Positions 33,540 to 41,802 of a DNA stretch of 41,802 nt are shown one piece after another; within the stretch, counting starts at the first letter, position 1; every line of letters starts with the position of its first letter. The position numbers and the translations under genes were made by a program. This stretch comes from a bacterium (GTDB lineage: Bacteria; Electryoneota; Electryoneia; Electryoneales; Electryoneaceae). Under the pieces are notes generated by a model. It did not search any database and had not been told where the DNA came from. It saw only the letters and a list, made by a program, of their open reading frames with translations. Location of the stretch: the NCBI GenBank assembly GCA_020444425.1, contig JAHLLB010000041.1, positions 1 through 41,802 of the forward strand, written 5' to 3'.

Positions 33540-34646
33540 TTACACCCGAAAATGCTTTGACAACGCCAACCCCTGAGACTGATAATGAGAACCTGTCCCA
33601 CCATACAAAGATTCAGGGATTTCGCTGTTCCGTTGGAAGTTTAAGCGAAAGAACCGCTGCCCATGCGTCACCTGAAAAGGCACGTCATGGCTACGTACTT
33701 CAAGCACAACACGGGCCCCACGGGGCTGAGCCCAACCAAACCCACTGTCAAAAAATCCGGCATAATGAGTGCGCAGCTCTCCGCTGGCCGTATCGTACGG
33801 AACCATCTCCGCCGACAGCTCCGGAGGCACCGCCACCCGCTGTGCCGAGGCGAACAAATAGAACTCTTCCGGCTCCAGAATCAGCGGACGTTCGCCCGGT
33901 GCTTCGACCGGTTCCCAGAAGTCGCGCATCTCGTACCGGCCGATCCCGGCGAGGTCGATGACTTCGCTGTGACGTTGCGCGCGATACCCGATGATGCCGT
34001 TCCCGTTGCCAAGCAGGTCAATACCCATGTATAAACCGTTCTCGACATGATGATCGGTCACCGACAGCGCCTCGCCGTCGTCCGTATACAGCAGCGGTCG
34101 CGCGTCCAGTTGCGCGGAGAGTTCTACGTCGGACAGCTCGGAGTCCCCGTTGAAGAACCGCAGCTGGTTCAACGACTGCCCCGCCTGCACCTTGATCGGA
34201 AATGTGCGGGGGAAGACCTCGAGGAACAGTGGGCCGGAATACCCTGCCGCCACTTCTTCGAAACGGTGGCTGTGATCGCTGAGCATGCGCGTGAAAACAT
34301 CGAGTCGGCCGGTGGATGACTTCGGGTTTGCCTTGGCGCGAATTGCGGACGGCAGCTCCAGGTGTTCCTGCAACGGAATGAGGTACGTTTGCCCACGTTC
34401 GAGCACCGCACCGTCAAACTCAAGGCTGAAGCTGTACATCTCCAGCGATTGCAATCGTTCCTGGACGGTGCTGTCCTGCGGAAGGAAACTGCAGCGGACA
34501 CGGTACGCCACCGTGCCCAGCCGCAAGTCGATGCTGTTCGGTTGGTACTGCCCCGGCTCCAGCGGTGCCGGTGACTGGATCACCTCGCTGGCGACCAGTT
34601 GCTTGATCTGCCGGTCAGAGAGCACGCCGGGGGCGAAGTCAGGCAC
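33540..34646 (-). CDS. dcd: 2'-deoxycytidine 5'-triphosphate deaminase, long form
   Basis: The enzyme deaminates dCTP to dUTP, feeding dTTP synthesis. The 368-aa product is about twice the usual Dcd length and belongs to the long form with two dUTPase-like halves (DCD_N type). The first half has QYQPNSIDLRLGTVAYRV and PKSSTGRLDVFTRML, the second has LDARPLLYTDDGEAL, EFYLFASAQRVAVPPELSAEM and GFFDSGFGWAQPRGARVVLEV. PSSIGR-like PKSSTGR is the triphosphate-binding motif. The stop is 14 bases after the gerW gene's end in the same operon, and the next gene downstream is nrdJ, across a 740-base spacer. The pairing with the RNR fits dNTP balancing. GGGAG precedes the ATG. Confidence 0.9.
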   Translation of the reverse strand: MPDFAPGVLSDRQIKQLVASEVIQSPAPLEPGQYQPNSIDLRLGTVAYRVRCSFLPQDSTVQERLQSLEMYSFSLEFDGAVLERGQTYLIPLQEHLELPSAIRAKANPKSSTGRLDVFTRMLSDHSHRFEEVAAGYSGPLFLEVFPRTFPIKVQAGQSLNQLRFFNGDSELSDVELSAQLDARPLLYTDDGEALSVTDHHVENGLYMGIDLLGNGNGIIGYRAQRHSEVIDLAGIGRYEMRDFWEPVEAPGERPLILEPEEFYLFASAQRVAVPPELSAEMVPYDTASGELRTHYAGFFDSGFGWAQPRGARVVLEVRSHDVPFQVTHGQRFFRLNFQRNSEIPESLYGGTGSHYQSQGLALSKHFRV

Positions 34647-34660
34647 ATGCGCTCCCGCAG

Positions 34661-35107
34661 CTAGCTGTTGTCGTCAGCGGCGTTGTCTACCGGCGTAGCG
34701 CCCTTGCGCGGTGGCTCGGTCGGACCGTCATCTTCCGCGTCGTCGCCCGTTCCACGCAGGCTGTCCATCGCGTACGTCATCAAGTCGGGCAGCTTTTCGA
34801 TCAACGCGTCCACGCCCTTACCCTTGGCCGGTGTGGCCGGCAGGACACGCACGTTGTGGCCGTCATGGACGAGGAAGCAGGTCGGTTCGACACGAATGCC
34901 GCCACCCCCACCACCGCCGGAACCACTACCCTTGCCGCCTTCTCCGCCCTGACCACCACCCGCGCCGAAGCCGATGGAAATCTTCACCACCGGCAGCACG
35001 AGCACATTGCGAAACGTGATCGGCTCGCCGATGACGGTCTCACTGCGCGCAATATCACGGGCCTTGTCCAGCAGACCCTCGATCAACTTCTGCGCCTGGC
35101 TTTCCAT
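34661..35107 (-). CDS. ytfJ: GerW / YtfJ family protein
   Basis: A 148-aa protein of the GerW family (PF09579), known from Bacillus spore germination but also common in bacteria that do not form spores, where its role is unknown. Features are the helical N-terminus QKLIEGLLDKARDIARSETV, the conserved VIGEPITFRNVLVLPVVKISIGFG, then a run of Gly with Ser and Lys (about 50-75), IRVEPTCFLVHDGHNVRVLP, and an acidic C-terminus. AGGAG is present upstream of the ATG. It follows the DUF2953 gene by 19 bases, an arrangement also seen for ytfI-ytfJ in Bacillus, and precedes dcd by 14 bases. Confidence 0.85.
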   Translation of the reverse strand: MESQAQKLIEGLLDKARDIARSETVIGEPITFRNVLVLPVVKISIGFGAGGGQGGEGGKGSGSGGGGGGGIRVEPTCFLVHDGHNVRVLPATPAKGKGVDALIEKLPDLMTYAMDSLRGTGDDAEDDGPTEPPRKGATPVDNAADDNS

Positions 35108-35126
35108 GCTTGCTATCTCCTGAGAT

Positions 35127-36203
35127 TCAAGATCGCTTGAGTATCTGCTCTCGCGCCACGCGGATCAAGCCCCACCACGGCATCCGGAACAGGAGCCGCA
35201 TCACGGGTGGGATGAAACGATACGGCCAAATGTACAGGATCACATGCGCTGTGCCGCTGGGTGCGAGCTGCTCGGAGTTCCAATCCGGGTCAAAATGGAC
35301 ATGCTTCTGCACGCGGGGATCGAGCACGCCGGTCAACGTATAATGCCAGCCGAGAATCTGCCCCAACGCCGCCGGATCGCCGCCGGTTGACCAGTGAAGC
35401 TGGAATGTACGGAAGCTCAACGCCTGCAGGCATTCCTTCCCGAACAGCATCATCGCCCGCAGCACCCGCTTGCCCGTGCGGCCATATTTCGTGTACAGGT
35501 CACGCGCTTTCGCCAAACCGTCCCGGGCCTTCGTGATCATCGCCCGCACCGGGATTTTCGGCAGGCCGGTCCAGCCTTTCTTCTGCTTACCCGTGCCTTT
35601 GCTTTCATCCGATGACGTGTCGCCGCCGCGTTCGGTCCACTCCGCTCCCGCGTCCTCGTCGCCAAACAGGTCGTCCTCCCGGTCCCAATCGGAAGGCGTG
35701 GCGGAAGGGCCGGCGGACGGTTCCTCCGATGCAGACGGTTCCGGCGTGTCCTCGTCGCGTCGCGTGGCGTCGTCACCGCCCGCGTCTCCATCAAATCGGA
35801 AGACGGTGGATTCGGGTTCATCCTCAGATGGTTTCGTCTCGTGCGCGATCTGTTTCGGTGCCGGTTCATCATGCGGGGGTTCGTGCGGCGTCGCGGCACG
35901 TTTCCCCCGGCGCAAGCGCAGCAGCGCTCGAATCGGCCAGGTGAGGATACGCAGCAGGATCACGATCAGCTTGAACAGCCACACAATCGGACGGGTGATG
36001 TAATAGAGGGGACGGCCAATGGCGCGCTTGTAGCGGCCGAGGTTCTCCCCGAGATCGGGCAGCAACGCGAAAGGACCGAGTGCGACAGCGTACTCGAATT
36101 CCCTGGTCTCGCTGGTCGCACGCACACGCACGATCAACGGGACAAACAGCGGGAGCGCGAGCAGGACGAGTACCACAATCAGTACGATCCAGCCCCAATC
36201 CAC
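35127..36203 (-). CDS. DUF2953 (YtfI-like) membrane protein
   Basis: A 358-aa protein with an N-terminal membrane segment (WGWIVLIVVLVLLALPLFVPLIV) and a second one near residues 70-95 (ITRPIVWLFKLIVILLRI). Then comes a low-complexity Asp/Glu/Ser/Pro-rich stretch (about 115-215) and a C-terminal block with QILGWHYTLTGVLDPRVQKH and YIWPYRFIPPVMRLLFRMP, typical of DUF2953. The start is GTG at 36203, with GGGGAAG upstream. Its pairing with the GerW gene copies the Bacillus ytfI-ytfJ order, so the two probably act together at the envelope; the acidic stretch is unusual. No function is known. Confidence 0.8.
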   Translation of the reverse strand: MDWGWIVLIVVLVLLALPLFVPLIVRVRATSETREFEYAVALGPFALLPDLGENLGRYKRAIGRPLYYITRPIVWLFKLIVILLRILTWPIRALLRLRRGKRAATPHEPPHDEPAPKQIAHETKPSEDEPESTVFRFDGDAGGDDATRRDEDTPEPSASEEPSAGPSATPSDWDREDDLFGDEDAGAEWTERGGDTSSDESKGTGKQKKGWTGLPKIPVRAMITKARDGLAKARDLYTKYGRTGKRVLRAMMLFGKECLQALSFRTFQLHWSTGGDPAALGQILGWHYTLTGVLDPRVQKHVHFDPDWNSEQLAPSGTAHVILYIWPYRFIPPVMRLLFRMPWWGLIRVAREQILKRS

Positions 36204-36409
36204 GTCAACTTCCCCGGTCGGATAGTATCACCCATCGCACCCGAATCTGAGAATTCGGGGCGAATAAGCAAAATGCCGAGTTTCAGTCCACTGAGCAAGA
36301 GGGAATGCTTCGGCGAGCACACTCAACCGGCCGCCCACGAAGCCCGATCACGGCAAGAGTCATTGGGCGCTGGGGCCGGCGGTCCGGTGCGGATGTCCGT
36401 TGTCTCGAG

Positions 36410-37060
36410 CTAGGTTCCGGCGATCACGATGATCATCGCCAGCGCGGCGTTCATCTCTTCGATCACCTGCCCAACGACCGACCCTTCACTCGACTTCGCG
36501 ACTTCCCTGGCCCGCTTCACCGCTTCCCGTTTGACGCTCTGGTCAAACAGTTCGCCTTGGAGATCACAAGCCAGCGCGATGGAAATCAACGCCGCCGTGC
36601 GTGCGTCCGGCGATGAACCGGCGAGCACGACGTCGTCGATACGGCGACGAATCGCCAGTTCCGGCGCCGGATCGTTGGCCGGAAAAGTATGATGTGGGAA
36701 CACCCATAGCACCTTGCCTGATTCGTGACGCAGAATCCCGCCATTGACGAGATCGTTTTCCAGGTCGCGGGTCAACCGGGGGAATTTCTCCGACAGATGT
36801 TCCACCCACTCCTTCAAAGAACGCGGCTTCTGACGATCACGGATGACCGTCAGCATCGACTCCTGCACCGGATCAGGATGCAGGGACTCGTTCCGCACGA
36901 CCACCTTCTTGTCCTCAACCGCGAGTCGGCCCTCGAGCAGCCATTCCACCAGCAACGCACCGACCAACCCGACGCGGAGCTGATCGGTATCCACCGCCAA
37001 CGTCCCCTTGTCATCCTTCAACGCAAGCAGCAGCAGTTCATGCGCCATGTGTAACGTCAT
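36410..37060 (-). CDS. GPP34 (GOLPH3-like) family protein
   Basis: A 216-aa protein of the GPP34 family, the fold of eukaryotic GOLPH3, which binds phosphatidylinositol 4-phosphate at the Golgi. Bacterial members are of unknown function. Features are MTLHMAHELLLLALKDDKGT with the family LLLALxDxKG opening, LVGALLVEWLLEGRLAVEDKK, the middle SEKFPRLTRDLENDLVNGGIL, and the end LISIALACDLQGELF. I start at ATG 37060, which follows GAGGG after 5 bases; 21 upstream codons look non-coding. It lies alone between repeats. Peripheral binding to an acidic membrane lipid is an inference from the family. Confidence 0.85.
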   Translation of the reverse strand: MTLHMAHELLLLALKDDKGTLAVDTDQLRVGLVGALLVEWLLEGRLAVEDKKVVVRNESLHPDPVQESMLTVIRDRQKPRSLKEWVEHLSEKFPRLTRDLENDLVNGGILRHESGKVLWVFPHHTFPANDPAPELAIRRRIDDVVLAGSSPDARTAALISIALACDLQGELFDQSVKREAVKRAREVAKSSEGSVVGQVIEEMNAALAMIIVIAGT

Positions 37061-37124
37061 GGTTTCCCTCAAGCGTTTGCACTGTGTAGTGCGATCTACA
37101 TCAAAGGGTGGCAAAAGCGTCATT

Positions 37125-37250
37125 CCTCTTCCGTGTCCGTTTACGGCAGAGGAAGAGCCAGCTTACCGACTGACCAATCCCCGGATTCGCGGCACCGAAG
37201 CGGGATCTTCCTCACGTCTCCTCGTTCCGTTCGGAATGACACCCCGACAG
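37125..37250. repeat. Hairpin and dispersed repeat between MFS and GPP34 genes
   Basis: TTCCTCT/AGAGGAA arms with an inner CCGT/ACGG pair (37125-37153) are followed by GGATCTTCCTCACGTCTCC and GTTCCGTTCGGAATGAC (37203-37240). The latter resembles the sequence past the hairpin at 20341-20375. It lies just past the stop of the MFS gene (37257). Confidence 0.5.
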
Positions 37251-37256
37251 GTCAAT

Positions 37257-38447
37257 CTAACTCCAGCGACGGAACAGCGCCGTGGACAGCAACGTCAGCC
37301 CGACAGCGACAATCAACGCCGCGCCGAGAACCTGGAATGCCCGGTCCGCGCCGATTCCGTTGATCACCGGCTGGGTGACAAAAGGACTGATGAACTGCCC
37401 GAGGAAGACGGACGTCGTCATGCCGCCCATCACACGACCGCGCATGCTCATCGGTGAAATGTCCATCAGCCACACCGACCCGTTCGGCATCAGCAATCCC
37501 ATCCCCATTCCGACAACCAGCAGCGACATCATCGCGAAGATGGGGCTCGGTGCATAGCTGAAACTGAGGTAGCCAATCCCGGAGAAGAGGAACACGATGC
37601 CGTACACACCGAGGTAGCTGTTGCGGCGTTTCACCTTCGGATACATCAGCGAACTGAATGCCGAGCTCAGCGGCAACGCGGCAACCACCAGCCCGACCCA
37701 GGTACTACTGACCGCAAACTTGTTTTCGATGATGAACGGAACCTGTGTCGGAATGATGTACATCACGATGAACATCAGCACGAGGACTGCGTAGTTGAAC
37801 ACCGCCAGCGGTTTGTCCAGACTGTCCGGGGCGTCCGCAACGGCCTTTTGACCGGGAGCGGGACGATGTTCCCGCTCGGCTTGCGTCGGTTCGTGCAGCG
37901 CCCACATCGCCAGCGGCAGGAACAGGAACGCCGCAGCATAGAGGAAGAATGGACCACGCCAGCTGATGTCCGCCAGCCAGCCGCCGGCCGTGATGAACAG
38001 CACCCCGCCGAAGCCCATGAACGCCGCCTGCAGCCCGAGGAAGCTGGACCGTTCCGGCCCCTCGAAGTAATCCCCGATCAACGTCAGCACGCTGGTCATG
38101 CTCATGGACACCGCGACACCCAGTAGCAGCCGAAACGCAAGCAGCAGGTACAGGTCGTTGACCAACCCACCCGCGACACCGGAGATACCGTATAACACCA
38201 TTCCAGCATAGAGGAAGCGGGTGCGTCCGTAACGATCGACGAACCAGCCGGACACCGGCGAGAGCAACGCAATCGCCAGCGCAGGCATGGTGATCGCCAA
38301 ACGCGTCAGCAATTCGACATGGGGGGTATCCACGAACGCGCGCTGGATGCTCGGCAAGGACGCCGCAATCGTCGCCCCGGCCATGATTGTCAGGCTGGAC
38401 GTCAGCAGCAGCGAAAGCTTGCACCAGAATGGATTTCGGACGGACAT
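37257..38447 (-). CDS. Major facilitator superfamily transporter
   Basis: A 396-aa inner-membrane carrier with about 12 hydrophobic segments. The A motif is present as SGWFVDRYGRTRFL after the second segment, followed by GMVLYGISGVAGGL, FRLLLGVAVSMSMTSVLTLIG, GLQAAFMGFGGVLFITAGGWLADISWR, and the second half with LVGMGMGLLMPNGSVWLMDISP-type MPNGS. It resembles the drug-efflux (DHA1-like) branch, so export of a toxic or metabolic compound is the best guess. I place the start at ATG 38447 (MSVRNPFW); an ATG at 38471 adds 8 residues with no better Shine-Dalgarno sequence. It appears monocistronic and is divergent from the sulfatase gene. Confidence 0.9.
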   Translation of the reverse strand: MSVRNPFWCKLSLLLTSSLTIMAGATIAASLPSIQRAFVDTPHVELLTRLAITMPALAIALLSPVSGWFVDRYGRTRFLYAGMVLYGISGVAGGLVNDLYLLLAFRLLLGVAVSMSMTSVLTLIGDYFEGPERSSFLGLQAAFMGFGGVLFITAGGWLADISWRGPFFLYAAAFLFLPLAMWALHEPTQAEREHRPAPGQKAVADAPDSLDKPLAVFNYAVLVLMFIVMYIIPTQVPFIIENKFAVSSTWVGLVVAALPLSSAFSSLMYPKVKRRNSYLGVYGIVFLFSGIGYLSFSYAPSPIFAMMSLLVVGMGMGLLMPNGSVWLMDISPMSMRGRVMGGMTTSVFLGQFISPFVTQPVINGIGADRAFQVLGAALIVAVGLTLLSTALFRRWS

Positions 38448-38797
38448 TGACAACTCAGGACAACCGTTCATGGATGCTATACAACAGGCGGTGAAGTGTA
38501 CACAACACGGCCTGCGTTCGCACTATCCAGCAACCGTGTTCCGAGCCGGTTGTACCCTCGGCCACGCTCCCTCAAACCAGCTCTCTGTTCCGCTACCGCC
38601 ATCCCCGGGGGTCTCACAGCTACAGGGCAGCTCGCAGATCGTGCAGGCTCTGATTCATCAGCCAGTTCAGAGCTTTCCGATTTCGTACAAATCTTCGACT
38701 TGGAATTGTATCTATTCCACCAAACAGCTGGCTTTTTCGGGTGATGCGGCACCCGGCACGAGTCACACCCCCTGTTCACGAACAATGAGAAGCACGT
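38448..38797. other. Divergent promoter gap, MFS and sulfatase
   Basis: No gene is visible. It must drive the MFS gene leftward and the sulfatase rightward. It contains AATTGTATCTATTCC near 38704, but no convincing -35/-10 pair in either direction, and no REP palindrome. Confidence 0.35.
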
Positions 38798-40177
38798 ATG
38801 ATCCGGCGCGAATTCATCCAGCGAACCGGTGCGGCGGCTGCCGCCCTGACCATCGGCGCACCTGCCATCATTGCGCAGCCACAGCCTGACGTTCCCAACG
38901 TGCTGTTCATCGTCTTCGATGACCTCAACGACTGGATCAGCTGCCTAGGTGGCCATCCGCAGGGCGACTCGCCAAACATCGACGCCCTCGCGGACAGCGG
39001 TGTGCTGTTCAGCAACGCACACGTGAACTGCACCATCTGCGTCCCCTCCCGCGCAAGCATGTTCAGCGGGATGCGCCCGTCCAGCCTCGGGATCTACGAC
39101 AACGCCGGTATCTGGCGGGATCGGGTCAGCGAAAACATCATGATGCCGTGGACATTCCAGAACGCCGGCTATCACGTCTACCGCACAGGAAAATTCCACC
39201 ACCCGAAGGAATTCGCGGTGTGGGAAGATGAGCTGATGATGGACTCGCAGGTCCGTCCACCGAACTTCCCGGCGAACAAAACCAGCATCCGTCCAACCTA
39301 CTTCCCGCGGCTCGACTGGGGCGTGGTAGACATGCCGGTACGTGTCACACGAGATCACAAATTCACCAACTGGGCTGCGGAAAAGCTGCACGCTGGCGCG
39401 TCGGAACCGTTCTTCCTCGCCGTCGGCTACAAGGGCACGCATGACCCGTGGTATGTCTCGCGTGAGTTTGCGGAGAAGTATCCGCTCGATTCCATCGAGC
39501 TGCCGGATGTGCCCGAGGATGAACTGGATGATGTCCCGCCGTACCCGCAAAACTACATGATGCAGAAGTACTGGTTCCGGGAAGTGAAACTGCATCAACA
39601 GTGGCGGAAAGCGGTGCAGGCCTACCTCGCGACCATTGCTGCGGTCGATTACCAGGTCGGGCGGCTGATGAACGAGTTGGAAGACAGCGGTCATGCGGAC
39701 GATACCATCGTCGTCTTCACCAGCGACCACGCGCTCCACCTCGGCGAGAAATACAACTGGGGCAAGCACTGTGCGTGGCGGGAAGATTCGCACGTGCCCC
39801 TGATCTGGCGGGTGCCATGGATTACGCCATCCGGCGCGGTCAACAACCACGCGACCGAGGTTCTCGACATCTATCCGACGCTCAACGACCTCTGCGACAT
39901 GCCGATTCACGAAGACTGCGAAGGGCAGAGCATCCGTCCGCAGCTTGAGAATCCAAGCCTGCCGTTCAACCGGCCCGCGATCATTACGCCGCGCTACGAG
40001 GTGCACGCGATCAAGGACGACCAGTACCGTCTCATCTACTACAATAACCAGCAGATGGAGCTGTACGACAACATCAATGATCCGCGCGAACACACAAACC
40101 TGATCGACGATCCGGCCTACCAGGACGTAATCAACGATCTGCTGACGTGGCTACCCGACGTCAATATCGAACCGTAG
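38798..40177 (+). CDS. Sulfatase (iduronate-2-sulfatase-like), Tat-exported
   Basis: A 459-aa secreted arylsulfatase-superfamily enzyme that would remove sulfate from a polysaccharide or other ester. The N-terminus MIRREFIQRTGAAAAALTIG is a Tat signal with cleavage near AIIAQ. The first metal site is VLFIVFDDLNDW; the sulfatase signature is CVPSRASMFSG with Cys81, the residue converted to formylglycine; GKFHH and FTSDHALHLGEKYNWGKH give the remaining metal and sulfate-binding residues. The C-terminus YELYDNINDPREHTNL-type segment is the usual end of this branch. The anaerobic or FGE-type maturase is not in the window. GAGAAG precedes the ATG. The gap to the next gene is 15 bases, so the two are probably one operon. 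Confidence 0.93.
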   Translation: MIRREFIQRTGAAAAALTIGAPAIIAQPQPDVPNVLFIVFDDLNDWISCLGGHPQGDSPNIDALADSGVLFSNAHVNCTICVPSRASMFSGMRPSSLGIYDNAGIWRDRVSENIMMPWTFQNAGYHVYRTGKFHHPKEFAVWEDELMMDSQVRPPNFPANKTSIRPTYFPRLDWGVVDMPVRVTRDHKFTNWAAEKLHAGASEPFFLAVGYKGTHDPWYVSREFAEKYPLDSIELPDVPEDELDDVPPYPQNYMMQKYWFREVKLHQQWRKAVQAYLATIAAVDYQVGRLMNELEDSGHADDTIVVFTSDHALHLGEKYNWGKHCAWREDSHVPLIWRVPWITPSGAVNNHATEVLDIYPTLNDLCDMPIHEDCEGQSIRPQLENPSLPFNRPAIITPRYEVHAIKDDQYRLIYYNNQQMELYDNINDPREHTNLIDDPAYQDVINDLLTWLPDVNIEP

Positions 40178-40192
40178 GAATGGACTGAACCG

Positions 40193-41635
40193 ATGAAACA
40201 CCTACTCTACATGATCCTTGTTCTGCTTCCGGTCTGCGTCTTCGCGCAGTTCGTCGAGCTGGACTACGAACTCGAACGGTACGGTGGCGACCAGTACGAC
40301 ACCTTCACCGGTATCGTGACGCTTGACAACGGCTTCCTCCTGATCGGCAACACCTCGTCCGACATCGTCGCCGGCTGGCCGAATGTGTACGCCGAACGGA
40401 TCACGCCGTCCGGCGAAACGCTGTGGACCAGCTCCCTGAACAACTTCATCAGCGATAACTCCACCGCCGCGATCCAGACCAGCAGCGGCGACTTTCTCAT
40501 CACCGGCGCCAGCTTCTCCGCCGCTGACGGCAACACGCGCGCCTTCATCATGCGCCTCTCCCCCAGCGGAGCGTTGCTTTCGACCGTCGAATTCGGCCTC
40601 AACGGGGATGACCTCGGTACCGGCATCTTCGAAGATGAGGATGGCTATCTCGTGGTCGGACACTCCCGCCCGCAACCGTTCGGCTACGCGGACGCCTTCG
40701 TCGCCCGCTTCTCGGAAACCGGCGAACAACAGTGGGGCGAGTTGTACGGCAACGCCGAAGATGATCTCTGCACCGGAGCGGCACAGGCCACCAACGGCAA
40801 CCTGTTGTTGACCGGGTACACGCATGTGGATGAACCGTCAAGCGCCGATCTGATGTTCATCCTCGTCGACAACCAGGGCCAGCAACTCAACTTCCAGTCG
40901 ATCAGTACCGAACTGGCGACCATCGGCACCGCCGCTGCGACGCTCGACACTGGCTTCGTCGTCACCGGCTACACCTACATCACCGCAGATTCGTCGCTGG
41001 AACACCCGCGGCCGTTTATCGTTACCGTCGACACCCTCGGCAACCCCGGCCCGTTGACCATCATTGAGGACGCCGACCCGTCGTTCATCAACGCCATCGC
41101 GGTGACCGAACGCGGCGACATCTTCCTCGGCGGTGAAACGTTCAGCCGGAACGACGCCATCGTGCTGCACGTGAACCAGGACGGCGAGCTGTTGCATCAA
41201 GTACGGAACCGCTCCAACGGCTGGGACACCATCACCGCGCTGGCCTGGGACGAACCCCGCCAGACGCTGCACGTCGCCGGGACAACTTCCGGCGGGAACG
41301 CTGAGATGTGGGACTTTTTCCGGGGCACGATCCGGCCGGTCAGCGATACACACTCTCCCGCACCGGTCGCCCAATCGCTCACTCTGGGTACGCACCCGAA
41401 TCCGTTCAACGCCAGCTCGACCGTCACCATCGACCTCACCGGACGCGCACACCTGAAGGTCATCGTCTACGACCTGCTCGGACGCGAAACCATGCGCCTG
41501 ATCAATGGACGGGTGAACGCCGGACGGCACCAGTACTTCATTGACGCCAGCAGCCTCGCAAGCGGCGTGTACTTCGTCAGCGCTGAACTCAACGGAACGC
41601 AACGGTCGGTTAGGAAGCTGGTATTAGTACGTTAA
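40193..41635 (+). CDS. Secreted beta-propeller-like protein with T9SS sorting domain
   Basis: A 480-aa protein with a signal peptide (KHLLYMILVLLPVCVFA, cleavage before QF). Residues 20-390 show repeats with GGDQYDTFTGIVTLDNGFLLIG, DDLGTGIFEDEDGYLVVG and EDDLCTGAAQATNGNLLLTG; each unit of about 45-50 residues resembles a blade of the FCB-type beta-propeller. The last 85 residues are the type IX sorting domain: GTHPNPFNASSTVTIDLTG, LKVIVYDLLGRETMRL and a final GVYFVSAELNGTQRSVRKL-VLVR. It follows the sulfatase by 15 bases, so it may help capture the sulfated substrate at the cell surface (inference). Two repeat modules begin about 15 bases past the stop. Confidence 0.88.
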   Translation: MKHLLYMILVLLPVCVFAQFVELDYELERYGGDQYDTFTGIVTLDNGFLLIGNTSSDIVAGWPNVYAERITPSGETLWTSSLNNFISDNSTAAIQTSSGDFLITGASFSAADGNTRAFIMRLSPSGALLSTVEFGLNGDDLGTGIFEDEDGYLVVGHSRPQPFGYADAFVARFSETGEQQWGELYGNAEDDLCTGAAQATNGNLLLTGYTHVDEPSSADLMFILVDNQGQQLNFQSISTELATIGTAAATLDTGFVVTGYTYITADSSLEHPRPFIVTVDTLGNPGPLTIIEDADPSFINAIAVTERGDIFLGGETFSRNDAIVLHVNQDGELLHQVRNRSNGWDTITALAWDEPRQTLHVAGTTSGGNAEMWDFFRGTIRPVSDTHSPAPVAQSLTLGTHPNPFNASSTVTIDLTGRAHLKVIVYDLLGRETMRLINGRVNAGRHQYFIDASSLASGVYFVSAELNGTQRSVRKLVLVR

Positions 41636-41649
41636 TGAGTGTTCGCAGT

Positions 41650-41785
41650 CCACCCCGAAGGGGTGGCATTTGAATAGCCGCGGGTGTCAACCCTCGGAGA
41701 CCTGGCGTCCCCCCCAATCCCACCGCGCATCTTTTCACCCCGAAGGGGTGGCATCTGACTAGCCGGGGGTGTCAACCCCCGGAGA
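41650..41785 (+). repeat. Two copies of the two-hairpin module
   Basis: Copy 1 (41650-41700) and copy 2 (41736-41785) share hairpin 1 (CACCCC-GAAG-GGGTG), then GGCATTTGAATAGC or GGCATCTGACTAGC, then hairpin 2 with GGGGGTGTC/ACCCCCGG-type arms. In copy 1 the base pairs of hairpin 2 have changed on both sides. Both lie 3' of the last gene. Confidence 0.9.
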
Positions 41786-41802
41786 ACGAACGTCCCCACC
41801 CA

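Noticed and set aside
38477..38785. 102-codon minus-strand frame between the MFS and sulfatase genes
   Set aside because: No start signal, low-information composition, and it occupies the divergent promoter gap.

Overview
This window looks like a chromosomal segment of a GC-rich (roughly 58-62% by eye) Gram-negative bacterium of the FCB supergroup. The evidence is two secreted proteins that end in type IX secretion (T9SS type A / FlgD-like) sorting domains with the YPNPFN-like motif, several Tat or Sec signal peptides, a B12-dependent ribonucleotide reductase, and non-coding DNA crowded with palindromic repeats. An uncultured candidate phylum of the Zixibacteria / KSB1 / Marinimicrobia type fits, but no marker here fixes the phylum. 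I saw no rRNA, tRNA, CRISPR array, phage gene or transposase.

Layout. 1-6215: signal peptidase I (lepB) converges on a large secreted TPR/HEXXH protein across a 250-bp AT-rich inverted-repeat element; a T9SS-sorted protein follows. 6216-9392: a repeat-rich gap, a Tat-exported glycosylasparaginase, a second AT-rich element, and a cyclase-family hydrolase that lacks one expected metal ligand. 9550-13206: oligoendopeptidase F, a DUF1569/DinB-like protein and a zinc-ribbon/Smr-like protein. 13331-16314: a large hybrid histidine kinase whose 3' end carries a dense array of hairpins and a terminator. 16820-20163: plsY-gpsA-asnS-acyP on the plus strand, with phospholipid precursor synthesis and asparaginyl-tRNA synthetase tightly packed. 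20414-26741: a minus-strand group whose core is LON-domain protein, hutI, DUF72 and GGDEF, with genes abutting or overlapping, followed by glycogen synthase and a 72-aa unknown. 27221-28693: rmuC, then 1 kb of repeats. 29697-36203: a minus-strand nucleotide cluster, DUF2953 - GerW/YtfJ - dCTP deaminase - class II RNR, with a 740-bp structured spacer before the RNR. 36410-41635: a GPP34-family protein, an MFS transporter, then a sulfatase with a T9SS-sorted beta-propeller-like protein.

The most unusual aspect is the non-coding DNA. At least five repeat families are present: 250-bp AT-rich inverted-repeat elements, REP-like palindromes with different stems but shared flanks, two-hairpin modules with a CTGACTAGC link, a 170-bp element with 18-bp inverted arms, and heptamer minisatellites. 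They sit mainly at gene 3' ends. Four heptamer tracts start within 0-8 bases of a stop codon, and three genes take their stop codon from a repeat. Two further regions look like structured RNA: the nrdJ upstream spacer, with a TTGACA promoter and an NrdR-like box, and the 3' region of the hybrid kinase, where a possible pseudoknot would compete with the terminator. These are the best candidates for undescribed biology here.
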